The position numbers and the translations under genes are program-made. The notes under the pieces were generated by a model. It ran no database searches, was not told the origin of the DNA, and worked only from the letters and a program-made list of their open reading frames with translations. 64,000 nt of DNA from JBHFEI01 sp041928815 (GTDB lineage: Bacteria; Pseudomonadota; Alphaproteobacteria; Rhizobiales; Rhizobiaceae). Shown here piece by piece: positions 26,368 through 35,792 of this stretch. Positions within the stretch are counted from its first letter, which is position 1, and every line of letters starts with the position of its first letter. The stretch lies in contig NZ_JBHFEI010000010.1 in assembly GCF_041928815.1 (NCBI RefSeq), positions 1 through 64,000 of the forward strand, in the 5' to 3' direction.

Positions 26368-28320
26368 TCACAGCAGGAAGTCCGACGCCGTCAGCGCGAC
26401 GAGGCCGTTCAGCCGGAGCGCCATGTCGGCGGCAAGACCGCCCTGCACGTTCATCTGGACGATGGTGTCGGTACCGTCGAAGAAGGCACGCACCTGTCCG
26501 GTGCCGGTGAAGGCGGCGGCACCGATGAAGGTGAAGGCATCGTTGCCGGCGAGGTCGGCGCGGGCATCGATCGCGCCGAGATCGATGACGTCGAGGCTGT
26601 CGAAGTCGGCGATGCGGTCGGCGGTGGCAGCCGTCGGCCCGCTCTGGGCGATGCTGGTGAAGACGAAGCTGTCGGCGCCGGCCCCGCCGACCAGCGTGTC
26701 CTGCCCCAGGCCGCCGTCGAGCACGTCGTTGCCGTCCCTTCCGGACAGGTAGTCGTTGCCGGCGGAGCCGTGGAGCCGGTTGGCCTGGGCATCGCCGAGG
26801 ATCGTGTCGGCATGGGCGGAGCCGAAGACGTTCTCGATGCTCTCGAAGCGGTCGCCCGCCGCCTCGCCGCCGGTGCCGGAGCGCGCCGCGAGATTGAGGG
26901 TGACGCCGCCGGCCGCCGTGCCGTAGTTCACGGTGTCGCTGCCCGCCCCGCCGATCAGCGTATCGCCGCCGCGGCCGCCGATCAGCGTGTCGTTGCCGTC
27001 GCCGCCGTCCAGCCGGTTGGCCCCGGCCGTGCCGACGATCGTGTCGTCGTAGCGCGTGCCGATGGCGTTTTCCACGCTGCTGTAGACGTCGCCGAGCGCG
27101 ATGCCGTTGCCGAGCCCGGTCGAAAGGTTGATCACCGCGCCGGCGGCCGGCCGTTCCCCATAGAGATCGTGGAGGCTGTAGTCGACGGTATCCGTGCCGG
27201 CGCCGCCGTTGAAGGTGTCGAGGCCCTCGTGATCGCGGAAGAGATCGTTGCCGGCGCCGCCATGCAGGACGTCGTTGCCCGCGCCGCCCCAGAGCGTGTC
27301 GTCGCCGGTCTCGCCATGCAGGATGTCGTTGCCTTCGCCGCCATGCACCGTGTCCCTGCCGCCGCCGGCATAGATGACGTTCCCGAACGAACTGCCGGAA
27401 AGGTGGTCGTCATAGGCCGAGCCGATCAGGTTCTCGATCGAGAGCAGCGTGTCGCCCGCCGCCTCGCCGACGGTGCCCGTGCCCCAGGCGAGATGGGCGA
27501 CGACGCCGCTCTTCGCCTGGGAATAGGCGGCGGTGTCGATGCCGATGCCGCCGTTCAGCACGTCGGCGCCACCCCGGCCCATCAGGTAGTCGTTGCCCTG
27601 GCCGCCCTCGAGGATATTCGCCTTGTCGTCGCCGAAGAGCACGTCGTCGAAGCGGGTGCCGCGGATGTTCTCGATGCTGACGAAGACGTCGCCGGCCGCC
27701 TCGCCGCTGTTGCTACCCGTCTTCAGGTCGACGGCGACGGCCCGGGCCGCCTGCGAATAGCTTGCGACGTCGCTGCCCTGGCCGCCTTCGAGAAAGTCCT
27801 TGCCCTCGCCGCCCTCGAGCACGTCGTCGCCGTCGCCGCCGTAAAGGCGGTCGTCGCCGCCCCGGCCGGAAAGCGCATCCGCGCCCCTGCCGCCGAAGAT
27901 CCAGTTGGCGCCGTTGTCGCCGAGGATGATGTCGTTGAACGCGGTCCCGATCACGTTCTCGATGCCGATATAGGTGTCGCCCCGCGCGTCGCCCTCATAG
28001 CCCATGCCGGTGATCAGCGACAGGCGGACGGAGGCGGTGGCGTTCGCATAGGTGATCGTGTCCTGGCCTTCGCCGCCGTCGAGCACGTCCGCGTCGCTGC
28101 CGCCCTCCAGCGTGTCGTCGCCCTCGCCGCCGTAGAGGCAGTCGCGCCCGCTGCCGCCGACGATCGTGTCGTTGCCGGCGCCGCCATAGAGAAGGTCGGT
28201 TCCGCCATTGCCCCAGATCTCGTCATGGCCGCCATGCCCCCAGATGACGTCGTCCTGGCTGGTGCCGGCAAGCCTCTTGCTGCCGGTGTCGCTGTTGGAA
28301 CTGCCGTGAATGATTGCCAT
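26368..28320 (-). CDS. Secreted RTX (hemolysin-type) calcium-binding repeat protein
   Basis: A 650-residue acidic protein made almost wholly of GGxGxDxLx nonapeptides, as in GGAGNDTIVGG and GGEGDDTLEGG. They are arranged in five modules, each introduced by a spacer ending in SIEN or SVEN followed by (V/I/L/A)xG(T/S)xxxD. Such repeats fold into a calcium-bound beta-roll outside the cell. The C-terminus (ADSFVFTSI and onward, ending TASDFLL) resembles the serralysin M10 C-terminal domain and its type I secretion signal. No catalytic domain is present and no type I secretion genes are nearby. The start MAIIHGSSNSD at 28320 has GGAGAAGGAC upstream; a longer frame to 28485 is rejected. A surface, adhesion or matrix role is inferred. 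Confidence 0.88.
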   Translation of the reverse strand: MAIIHGSSNSDTGSKRLAGTSQDDVIWGHGGHDEIWGNGGTDLLYGGAGNDTIVGGSGRDCLYGGEGDDTLEGGSDADVLDGGEGQDTITYANATASVRLSLITGMGYEGDARGDTYIGIENVIGTAFNDIILGDNGANWIFGGRGADALSGRGGDDRLYGGDGDDVLEGGEGKDFLEGGQGSDVASYSQAARAVAVDLKTGSNSGEAAGDVFVSIENIRGTRFDDVLFGDDKANILEGGQGNDYLMGRGGADVLNGGIGIDTAAYSQAKSGVVAHLAWGTGTVGEAAGDTLLSIENLIGSAYDDHLSGSSFGNVIYAGGGRDTVHGGEGNDILHGETGDDTLWGGAGNDVLHGGAGNDLFRDHEGLDTFNGGAGTDTVDYSLHDLYGERPAAGAVINLSTGLGNGIALGDVYSSVENAIGTRYDDTIVGTAGANRLDGGDGNDTLIGGRGGDTLIGGAGSDTVNYGTAAGGVTLNLAARSGTGGEAAGDRFESIENVFGSAHADTILGDAQANRLHGSAGNDYLSGRDGNDVLDGGLGQDTLVGGAGADSFVFTSIAQSGPTAATADRIADFDSLDVIDLGAIDARADLAGNDAFTFIGAAAFTGTGQVRAFFDGTDTIVQMNVQGGLAADMALRLNGLVALTASDFLL

Positions 28321-28588
28321 TGTCCTTCTCCATCGTCTGCGGCCGGCGGCGCCGGTCCTTCGTGGCCGAGGAGATAGGCAGGCGCTGTTTCCGCGTTTTG
28401 TCGGGCGGGGCCGCAATTGTTTCAGCGGGCGGCCGGGGCGTCCCGGTGCCAGGGCCCATTCGCAGTGGTGCGACAGCAATGCCAAGGTGGAGCGCGGTGC
28501 GGTCGCCGATCCGTGCGGGCGCGCCGAATCCTGCTAGGCTCGGGATCCCGAAAGCCCCGATCTCGCCTTTGCTCCTGGAGAGCCCCCA

Positions 28589-29590
28589 ATGACGCAGGAC
28601 ATGTCCGACTCGGCCATCATCGCAACGCTCGACGCGGTGGCGGCGCTGGCGCTTTACCGATACGACCTGCCGGAGGATGCGAGCGCGACGCTGGTCAACA
28701 TCTCCGAGAACGCGACCTACAAGGTTACGAGCCCGGCGACCGGAGGGCGATGGGCCTTGCGCATCCACCGCGACGGCTATCACGGAACGGTCGAGATCGC
28801 CTCCGAGATCGCCTGGCAGGTGGCGCTTCGCCGCGACGGCGCCGCCATGACGCCGGTTCCGGTCGCCGGCCGCGACGGTGAGACCATCCAGCATGTCGGC
28901 CACGAGACCCTGCCGCGGCCCCGCCATGTGGTGCTCTCCCTCTGGGAGAGCGGCCACGAGCCGGACACCGGCGACGAGGAAGGCTTCGCGCTCGCCGGTG
29001 CCGTCGCCGCGCGCATGCACCGCCACGTGCGCGCCTGGGCGCGGCCGGACTGGTTCCGCCGGCACCGCTGGGATTTCGAGACGACGCTCGGCCGCACGCC
29101 GCACTGGGGGCGCTGGCGCGACGGGCTCGGCATGACGCCGGACGTCCTGCCGCTCTTCGAACGGACGGTCGACCTCATCGGCAGGCGGCTTGCCCGCTAC
29201 GGCTCGGGTCCGGAGCGCTTCGGGCTCGTCCATGGCGACATGCGCCACGCCAATCTCCTCAAGGACGACGGCGCGGTCAAGGTCATCGATTTCGACGATT
29301 GCGGCTTCTCATGGTTCCTCTACGACTGCGCCACCACGGTCTCCTTCATCGAGCACCGTCCGGAGGTGCCGGGCCATATCGACGCCTGGCTCGGCGGCTA
29401 TCGCAGCGTCGGCTTGCTGTCGCGCGAGGACGAGGCGGAGATCGGCACCTTCGTCATGCTGCGGCGGATCCTGCTGATCGCCTGGGTCGGCTCCCATTCG
29501 CAGACGGACCTCGCCCGCCAGATGGGCGCATCCTTCACGCAGGACGCGATCCCGCTCTGTGAGTCCTACCTCGCCGGCTTCGGAATCTAG
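28589..29590 (+). CDS. APH-fold phosphotransferase (choline/homoserine/hydroxylysine kinase type)
   Basis: A 333-residue protein of the aminoglycoside phosphotransferase fold. The catalytic loop HGDMRHANLL near residue 214 and the metal-binding IDFDDCGFSWFLYD near 230 are intact; the N-lobe shows ISENATYKV and RIHRDGYH. Members of this clade phosphorylate small hydroxylated amines or amino acids and are not in themselves resistance genes. The gene stands alone, divergent from the RTX gene. CTGGAGAG lies about 10 bases upstream of the ATG. The substrate is unknown. Confidence 0.83.
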   Translation: MTQDMSDSAIIATLDAVAALALYRYDLPEDASATLVNISENATYKVTSPATGGRWALRIHRDGYHGTVEIASEIAWQVALRRDGAAMTPVPVAGRDGETIQHVGHETLPRPRHVVLSLWESGHEPDTGDEEGFALAGAVAARMHRHVRAWARPDWFRRHRWDFETTLGRTPHWGRWRDGLGMTPDVLPLFERTVDLIGRRLARYGSGPERFGLVHGDMRHANLLKDDGAVKVIDFDDCGFSWFLYDCATTVSFIEHRPEVPGHIDAWLGGYRSVGLLSREDEAEIGTFVMLRRILLIAWVGSHSQTDLARQMGASFTQDAIPLCESYLAGFGI

Positions 29591-29606
29591 GGCATGTCCC
29601 GTCAGG

Positions 29607-29630
29607 TCCGGATTGGATTTGACATCCGGA
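29607..29630 (+). terminator. Hairpin after the phosphotransferase gene
   Basis: TCCGGAT at 29607-29613 pairs perfectly with ATCCGGA at 29624-29630 around a 10-base loop and is followed by AAAACG, 17 bases after the stop codon. There is no T-tract on the plus strand, so this is at most a weak or Rho-assisted terminator. Confidence 0.3.
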
Positions 29631-29824
29631 AAACGCGCTGAAACAGGGAGATAAGGCATTCCCGGTGATCCAGCGATCGCCGGAAGGGCTCCAGGACGGC
29701 GAGGAAAGGGGAGCGAGGAGGTATTTCTGCTGACGCGACGGGAAAGCCGCCGGAGATCGAACCGTTCGGATCGGGCATGACAGGACGCCCGCCGCCGTCG
29801 CCGTGCTGTGTTGCTCCGCCGGAC

Positions 29825-29989
29825 GGTTCCAGGTTTCGGTTGCTGGTGGATTGCGTTTAAACCGCTCTCGCTCTGTCGCCCGGACTTGCAGATGTAGTCG
29901 CAGGGCGTGGCACCGCGCGGCCTCTCGAGCCGGCGGCCGTCATCGTCGGCATTGAGGAACGAGGCCATGCGCCTTTGCCTATCTTCGGG
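29825..29989 (-). pseudogene. Remnant of an IS481-type transposase C-terminus
   Basis: On the minus strand, FLNADDDGRRLERPRGATP, then CDYICKSG and LNAIHQQPKPGT align by eye with the ending of IS481-type integrase-core transposases (family pattern: FLNAYNFGRRLKTLRGLTP, YEFICK, LNPIHQMPGLNT). The remnant is about two residues short between CK and IHQ, has several substitutions at conserved places and has no upstream catalytic domain. It is a small scar of an old insertion between the kinase gene and the tau operon. Confidence 0.62.
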
Positions 29990-30102
29990 CAGCCCGCCCC
30001 GAAGAGAGCGGTCCGCATGGTCTGCTGGTCGGCAGCTGCGGATGGTCCTCTTGCCCGCCTTGCCCGCCTTCGCTTGGGCGCCTGCACGGGATGCGGGCTG
30101 CG

Positions 30103-30947
30103 TCAGCGATGGGCCGCCCAGGGAACGAGGCGGCGCTCCAGCCAGCGCGAGGCCCATTCGAGAACAATGGCGATCGCGGCGATGACGATGATGCCGGCGA
30201 TCAGCACGTCCGTGACGAGGAACTGGGCGGCCGACTGGATCATGAAGCCGAGTCCGCTGGTCGCGGCGACCAGTTCGGCGGCGACCAGCGTCGTCCAGCC
30301 CGCGCCGAGCGCGATGCGGATACCGGTCAGGATCGACGGGAAGGCGCTCGGCAGGACGACGTCGCGCAGCACCTGCGTCCGCGTGGCGCCGAAGGAGCGG
30401 GCTGCGTTGACATGGTCCTTCGAGACGGCCCGCACGCCCGCCGAGGTCGACAGGATGATCGACGGCAGCATCGACAGGGCGATGACGGTGATCTTCGACG
30501 TCTCGCCGATGCCCGCCCAGATGATCACCAGCGGCAGATAGGCGAGAGGCGGCAGCGGCCGCAGGAATTCCACGATCGGATCGAGGATGCCGCGCCCGAT
30601 CCGGCTGGTGCCGATCGAAAGCCCCGCGGGAATGCCGATGACCACGGCCACCGCCAGTCCGCCGAAGATGCGCTTGAGGCTGGCGCCGACATGTTCGGCA
30701 AGCGTCGAATCGACGAAGCCGTCGAGGGTCAGCGCATAGAGCGCTTTCGCCACCTGCAGCGGCGAGGGCAGGAAGACCGGCGACACCCAGCGCTGGGACG
30801 CCGCGATGCCCCAGAGCGCCAGGATCGCCAGCACCGTCGCCGCCGAGATGGCCCAGACGGGAACGCGCTGGCGCGACGGGAACGGCGATGTCCCGTCTGT
30901 CCTGTCCTTGGGCGTCGACACCTCGGGATCGAATTCTGCGGCGAGCG

Positions 30948-30951
<4 letters not shown>
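30103..30951 (-). CDS. tauC: Taurine ABC transporter permease
   Basis: A 282-residue permease of the TauC/SsuC family with six hydrophobic segments. The ATPase-contact loop reads NAARSFGATRTQVLRDVVLP, and the last helix is followed by the basic end SRWLERRLVPW. It forms the homodimeric channel for taurine uptake with TauB and TauA. Its ATG overlaps the tauB stop by 4 bases (ATGA). Last gene of the tau operon; the transposase scar begins about 110 bases downstream. Confidence 0.9.
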
Positions 30952-31760
<809 letters not shown>

Positions 31761-31799
31761 GAAGGATCAACGTCTCCGGTTCCCGGTGTATCGTGACAT

Positions 31800-31829
31800 C
31801 CCTCCCGGACTGAAAACAGGCCGGGAGGG
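31800..31829 (-). terminator. tauA-tauB intercistronic hairpin
   Basis: CCCTCCCGG at 31800-31808 is the perfect reverse complement of CCGGGAGGG at 31821-31829, with a 12-base loop. Located 12 bases past the tauA stop. With no U-run, partial attenuation or 3' protection of the tauA message is more likely than full termination. Confidence 0.6.
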
Positions 31830-31841
31830 GCGGGACCTCGA

Positions 31842-32846
31842 TCAGTTGACGAGCTTTGCCGCGTCCGAGACCCAGCGCGGCGAGACGTAAGGAGCGTAGT
31901 CGGAGAGAACCGACGGGATCTTGCCCTGTTCGAGCAGGAACGCCGATGTTTCGGCGACCGCCTTCACCGTGCCGCCGCCGAGCAGATCGGCGCCGGCCTG
32001 TTCCTGCAGCGTCGGGAAGATGTAGCCTTTGAGGAGGGCAGGAACCTCCTCCTGCTTGGCGCCGGTCAGCCGGGCGATCTTCTCGGCTTCGCCCGAATCC
32101 GCCGACCATGCCTCCGGATTGGCGCGATAGGCGGCGGTCGCCTCACCGGTCACCTTGACGAAGGCGGTGACGAGATCGGGGTGCTTCTCGGCGAAGGCCT
32201 TGCTGGCGATCCAGGCGTCGAAGGTCGGGCCGCCCCAGGTGGCGACGTCGGCGGAGGTGGCGAGCACCGTGCCGGTCTTCTTCAGTTCCGAAAGGACCGG
32301 ATCCCAGACATAGGCACCGTCGAGATCGCCACGTTCCCAGGCGGCGGCAATCTCCGGCGGACGCAGGTTGAGGATCTCCACCGACTTCGGATCGACCTTC
32401 CAGTGCTTCAGAGCTGTCAGCAGGCTGTAATGGGCGGTGGAGACGAAGGGTGTGGCGATCTTCTTGCCGGCCAGTTCCTCCGGCTTGGTGATGCCCTTGA
32501 CGGCCAGCGCCTCGGCCTCGCTGATCAGGCCGACGAGATAGATGGTCTCGATCGGCAGTTCGCGGCTGGCGGCGGCGGCAAGCGGCGAGGAGCCGACATA
32601 GCCGATGTCGAGCGAGCCCGACGCGATCGCGGCGATGACATCGGCGCCGCCATCGAATTTCTGCCAGTTGATCTTGGCGCCCGTCGCCTTTTCATACGCG
32701 CCGTCGGCCTGGGGAACGCGCGACGGCTCGACGATCGGCTGGTAGCCGATATTGATGGTGACGTCCTCGGCCTGCGCGCGCAGCGACGGGCCCAGAAGCG
32801 TGACCGCGGTAGCGGCGGCCAGAAGGGTTCTGCGGGTAAACGACAT
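31842..32846 (-). CDS. tauA: Taurine ABC transporter substrate-binding protein
   Basis: A 334-residue periplasmic protein. MSFTRRTLLAAATAVTLLG is a Tat-like signal (RR followed by a hydrophobic stretch), with cleavage near AQA-ED. The mature part follows E. coli TauA closely from memory: GYQPIVEPSRVPQADGAYEK, LDIGYVGSSPLAAAAS, FVSTAHYSLLTALKHW and GDLDGAYVWDP. It captures taurine (2-aminoethanesulfonate) for TauBC. AGGAGAGG lies six bases before the ATG. No tauD is adjacent, so desulfonation must rely on another enzyme, perhaps one of the upstream monooxygenases. Confidence 0.93.
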   Translation of the reverse strand: MSFTRRTLLAAATAVTLLGPSLRAQAEDVTINIGYQPIVEPSRVPQADGAYEKATGAKINWQKFDGGADVIAAIASGSLDIGYVGSSPLAAAASRELPIETIYLVGLISEAEALAVKGITKPEELAGKKIATPFVSTAHYSLLTALKHWKVDPKSVEILNLRPPEIAAAWERGDLDGAYVWDPVLSELKKTGTVLATSADVATWGGPTFDAWIASKAFAEKHPDLVTAFVKVTGEATAAYRANPEAWSADSGEAEKIARLTGAKQEEVPALLKGYIFPTLQEQAGADLLGGGTVKAVAETSAFLLEQGKIPSVLSDYAPYVSPRWVSDAAKLVN

Positions 32847-32889
32847 GTCATCCTCTCCTGTAAGACAGCCGGCGGACGGTTCTGCTTCG

Positions 32890-32945
32890 CCTGCTTTCCC
32901 TATAAAACTGACATAGTCTACGGAATGAATATAGAAATGAACGTG
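32890..32945 (-). promoter_or_regulatory. AT-rich promoter region of tauABC
   Basis: On the minus strand the stretch CATTTCTATATTCATTCCG followed by GACTATGTCAGTTTTATAGG is unusually AT-rich and lies 50-100 bases upstream of tauA. It implies that tauABC has its own promoter, in addition to any read-through from the monooxygenase genes, which end at 33083. Exact boxes cannot be fixed. Confidence 0.4.
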
Positions 32946-33082
32946 CGCATTCCGTGCCGCCGGCGCGTTTCGATGCTTTTATGACGGGCGGCCGTGAGAT
33001 CGATGTTTCGCGCGACGGACCCCGGTCCTCGGGCCTCGGGCGGCATCGATCGTCCGTTCGACCGCGCCGGGCGCGTCGGCGA

Positions 33083-34429
33083 TCATTCCGCTGCATTCGC
33101 GCGGGAGATCGACCAGCGGTTCCGCGGGAACGGCAATTGCAGGTTCTCGCGCAGGGTCCGCCCCTCGTAGGCCGTGCGGAACAGGCCGCGGCGCTGCAGT
33201 TCCGGCACGACGAGGTCGACGAAGTCGGTGAGGCCGGTCGGCAGCCAGGGCGGCAGGATGTTGAAGCCGTCGGCGCCCTCGTTCTCGAACCAGTCCTGCA
33301 GCGTATCCGCCACCGTTTCGGCGGAGCCGACGACGGTGAAGTGCCCGCGCGCCGAGGCGATCCACTGGTAGAGCTGGCGGATGGAGAAATCGTTCTCGTC
33401 GGCGATGCGGCGGATCAGCTCCTGCCGGCTCTTCATGCCCTCGGTTGGCGAGACCGGCGGCAGGGGACCGTCGAGATCGACGCCGGTGAAGTCGATGCCG
33501 CCGCCCGTCATGGTGTTGATCAGCGCGAGGCCGTCCTTCTCGACGATCAGGCTGGTCAGCCGCTCGTATTTCTCCCGCGCCTCCGCCTCGGTGCGGCCGA
33601 CGAAAGGGGCGACGCCGGGCATGACCAGCACATGGGAGGGGTCGCGGCCGAGCGCCGCGGCCCGCGCCTTGATGTCGCGATAGAAGGCCTGCGCCGTGTC
33701 GAGATGCTGGTGCGCGGTGAAGATCACCTCCGCCGTCGCCGCCGCCAGCCCGCGCCCGTCTTCCGATTGCCCCGCCTGCACGATGACCGGATGGCCCTGG
33801 GCCGAGCGCGGCACGTTGAGCGGGCCTCTGACCTGGAAATGCTCGCCCTTGTGATCGGCGGCGTGGATTTTCGCCCGGTCGAAGAAGATGCCGCTTTCCC
33901 GGTCGCGGAGGAAGGCGTCGTCCTCGAAGCTGTCCCAGAGTTTCCTCACCACCTCGACATGCTCAGCCGCCCGGCGATAGCGCGCCGCATGGGGGATCTG
34001 CCGGTCGAGATTGAAATTCTGCGCGGCTGTCTCGGTCGCCGTGGTGACGACGTTCCAGCCGGCGCGGCCGCCGGAGATCAGGTCGAGCGAAGCGAATTTT
34101 CGCGCGATCGAATAGGGTTCCTCATAGGTGGTGGAGGCGGTGGCGATGAAACCGAGATGCGTGGTGAACGGCGCGATCGCCGAAAACAGCGTCACCGGCT
34201 CGAAACCCGCGACCCGCGCGGACCCGCCCTCGATGCCGCCGCCGAAGACGACCGCCAGCGTGTCGGCGAGGAAATAGGCGTCGAACAGGCCGCGCTCGGC
34301 TTCCCGCGCCAGTTCGATATGGAACTTGAGGCTGACGGCACCGTCGACCGGCTGGTCGGGATGGCGCCAGGAGGCGATGTGCTGGCCGCCACCGGGCAGA
34401 AATGCGCCGAGCTTGATCTGGCGTGTCAT
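33083..34429 (-). CDS. NtaA/SnaA/DszA-family FMNH2-dependent monooxygenase (1)
   Basis: A 448-residue luciferase-like monooxygenase. Family marks are FDAYFLADTLAV near residue 50, SGGRAGWNVVTT near 135, GPLNVPRSAQGHPVIVQAG near 225 and LVVPELQRRGLFR near the end. Relatives cleave C-S, C-N or S-oxidised bonds with FMNH2 from a separate reductase (nitrilotriacetate, dibenzothiophene sulfone). The start MTRQIKLGAF has AAAGGA upstream; the frame is open another 150 bases without family similarity. Last monooxygenase of the run, 37 bases after the next copy. Adjacent to tau genes, so sulfur release is the likely purpose. Confidence 0.9.
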   Translation of the reverse strand: MTRQIKLGAFLPGGGQHIASWRHPDQPVDGAVSLKFHIELAREAERGLFDAYFLADTLAVVFGGGIEGGSARVAGFEPVTLFSAIAPFTTHLGFIATASTTYEEPYSIARKFASLDLISGGRAGWNVVTTATETAAQNFNLDRQIPHAARYRRAAEHVEVVRKLWDSFEDDAFLRDRESGIFFDRAKIHAADHKGEHFQVRGPLNVPRSAQGHPVIVQAGQSEDGRGLAAATAEVIFTAHQHLDTAQAFYRDIKARAAALGRDPSHVLVMPGVAPFVGRTEAEAREKYERLTSLIVEKDGLALINTMTGGGIDFTGVDLDGPLPPVSPTEGMKSRQELIRRIADENDFSIRQLYQWIASARGHFTVVGSAETVADTLQDWFENEGADGFNILPPWLPTGLTDFVDLVVPELQRRGLFRTAYEGRTLRENLQLPFPRNRWSISRANAAE

Positions 34430-34466
34430 GCAGAAGTCCTTTCCGGAACGGGTCGGTCCGCGCCCG

Positions 34467-35792
34467 TCAGGAGGCGAGGAAACGGTGCTGCGGCCGGGGG
34501 ATGCCGAAATGCTCGCGGAGCGTCGTGCCCCGGTATTCGCTGCGGAAGAGGCCGCGCCGCCGCAGGATCGGCACGACATGGTCGACGAAGGCCTCGAAGC
34601 CCGAGGGCTGCACGTCGGGCATCAGGTTGAAGCCGTCGACGGCGCCGGAGAGGAACCATTCCTCGATCGTGGCGGCGAGCTGCTCCGGCGTGCCGACGAC
34701 GAGGCGGTGCCAGGTGAGGATGCGGTCGAGAAGCTGGCGCACCGTCAGCCGCTTGCGCCGCGCGACGTTGAGCACGATGTCGCGCGCCCCTTGCGATCCC
34801 GGCGACGGCGTCGAGCCTTCCAGCAGCGAGGCGGGCAGCGGCGCGTCCCAGGCAAGGTCTGACGGATCGACGCCGATCTGCCAGGCGAGCCAGGCGAGCC
34901 GCCGCTCGCCGGCCAGGCTGTTGAGGAGATCGTTGCGGGCCCGCGCCTCGGCCTCCGTGCCGCCGAGGACGAAGGAGAGGCCCGGCAGGATCTTCACCGC
35001 ATGTTCCGGCCGGCCGAAGGCGCGGGTGCGGGCCTTCAGGTCCGCCGCATAGGCATGGGCGTCCTCCAGCGTCGCCAGCGCGGCGAAGACGGCATCGGCC
35101 TGCCGCGCCGCGAGGTTCAGACCGGCATTCGACCCGCCCGCCTGGATCAGCACCGGATGGCCCTGCGGCGCGCGCGGCACGTTGAGCGGGCCCTCGACCG
35201 AATAATATCGTCCCTTGAAATCGATCGGCCGGATCGATCCGCGCCGGGTAAAGGCGCCGGTCGCCTTGTCCGGTGCCAGCGCATCGTCCGACCAGCTGTC
35301 CCAGAGCGCACGCACCACATCGACGAATTCCTCGGCGCGGGCGTAGCGCTCCTCGCGCGGCGGGAAGGGCTTGCCGCCGAAATTGGCGGCCGCCTTGCCG
35401 TCGGCCGAGGTCACGACATTCCAGGCCGCCCGGCCCTTGCTCAGGTGATCGAGCGAACTGATGCGGCGGGCGAGCGTGTAGGGTTCCTCGAAACTGGTGG
35501 AGACGGTCGCCGCCAGCCCGACATGGGTGGTCTTCGAGGCGAGCGAGGAGAGCAGCACGATCGGGTCGAGCGACAGCGGCGGTCCCCCGAGGGGCTTGTC
35601 TCCATCGAGCGACAGGTTGGTGAGGTCGGCGAGGAAGATCGCATCGAGCGTCGCCTTCTCGGCGAGTTCCGCCAGCCTGTTCCACTGTTCGGGCCGCAGA
35701 AAGCCGAGCGCGTCGGCCTCCGGCGCCTGCCAGGCGGCCGGGTGCATGCCGTCCGACAGCACGTTGAGGCCGAGGTGAAGCTGCCGCGTCAT
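34467..35792 (-). CDS. NtaA/SnaA/DszA-family FMNH2-dependent monooxygenase (2)
   Basis: A 441-residue paralogue with LDAIFLADLTNLS near 48, SKGRAAWNVVTSADG near 120, GPLNVPRAPQGHPVLIQAG near 205 and ILRRRGLFRSEY near the end. By eye it differs from the other three copies enough to have its own substrate rather than being a recent duplicate. Its ATG overlaps the stop of the short-chain dehydrogenase (ATGA), so the two are translationally coupled. The organosulfur substrate is unknown. Confidence 0.9.
   Translation of the reverse strand: MTRQLHLGLNVLSDGMHPAAWQAPEADALGFLRPEQWNRLAELAEKATLDAIFLADLTNLSLDGDKPLGGPPLSLDPIVLLSSLASKTTHVGLAATVSTSFEEPYTLARRISSLDHLSKGRAAWNVVTSADGKAAANFGGKPFPPREERYARAEEFVDVVRALWDSWSDDALAPDKATGAFTRRGSIRPIDFKGRYYSVEGPLNVPRAPQGHPVLIQAGGSNAGLNLAARQADAVFAALATLEDAHAYAADLKARTRAFGRPEHAVKILPGLSFVLGGTEAEARARNDLLNSLAGERRLAWLAWQIGVDPSDLAWDAPLPASLLEGSTPSPGSQGARDIVLNVARRKRLTVRQLLDRILTWHRLVVGTPEQLAATIEEWFLSGAVDGFNLMPDVQPSGFEAFVDHVVPILRRRGLFRSEYRGTTLREHFGIPRPQHRFLAS

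Larger units (their letters stand above)
29591..30102. other. 512-base gap with decayed transposon sequence
   Basis: No intact gene. The first 40 bases hold a hairpin that could end the kinase transcript; bases 29825-29989 hold a transposase remnant on the minus strand. Between 29631 and 29824, and between 29990 and 30102, nothing recognisable was found. Confidence 0.6.

Noticed and set aside
26257..28377. A plus-strand open frame of about 700 codons opposite the RTX gene
   Set aside because: Its repeating Val-Ala-Ala pattern is the reverse reading of RTX nonapeptides.
28589..29590. An antibiotic resistance kinase
   Set aside because: It shares the APH fold and catalytic loop, but the N-lobe and context fit the small-molecule kinase clade; no resistance genes or integron features are nearby.
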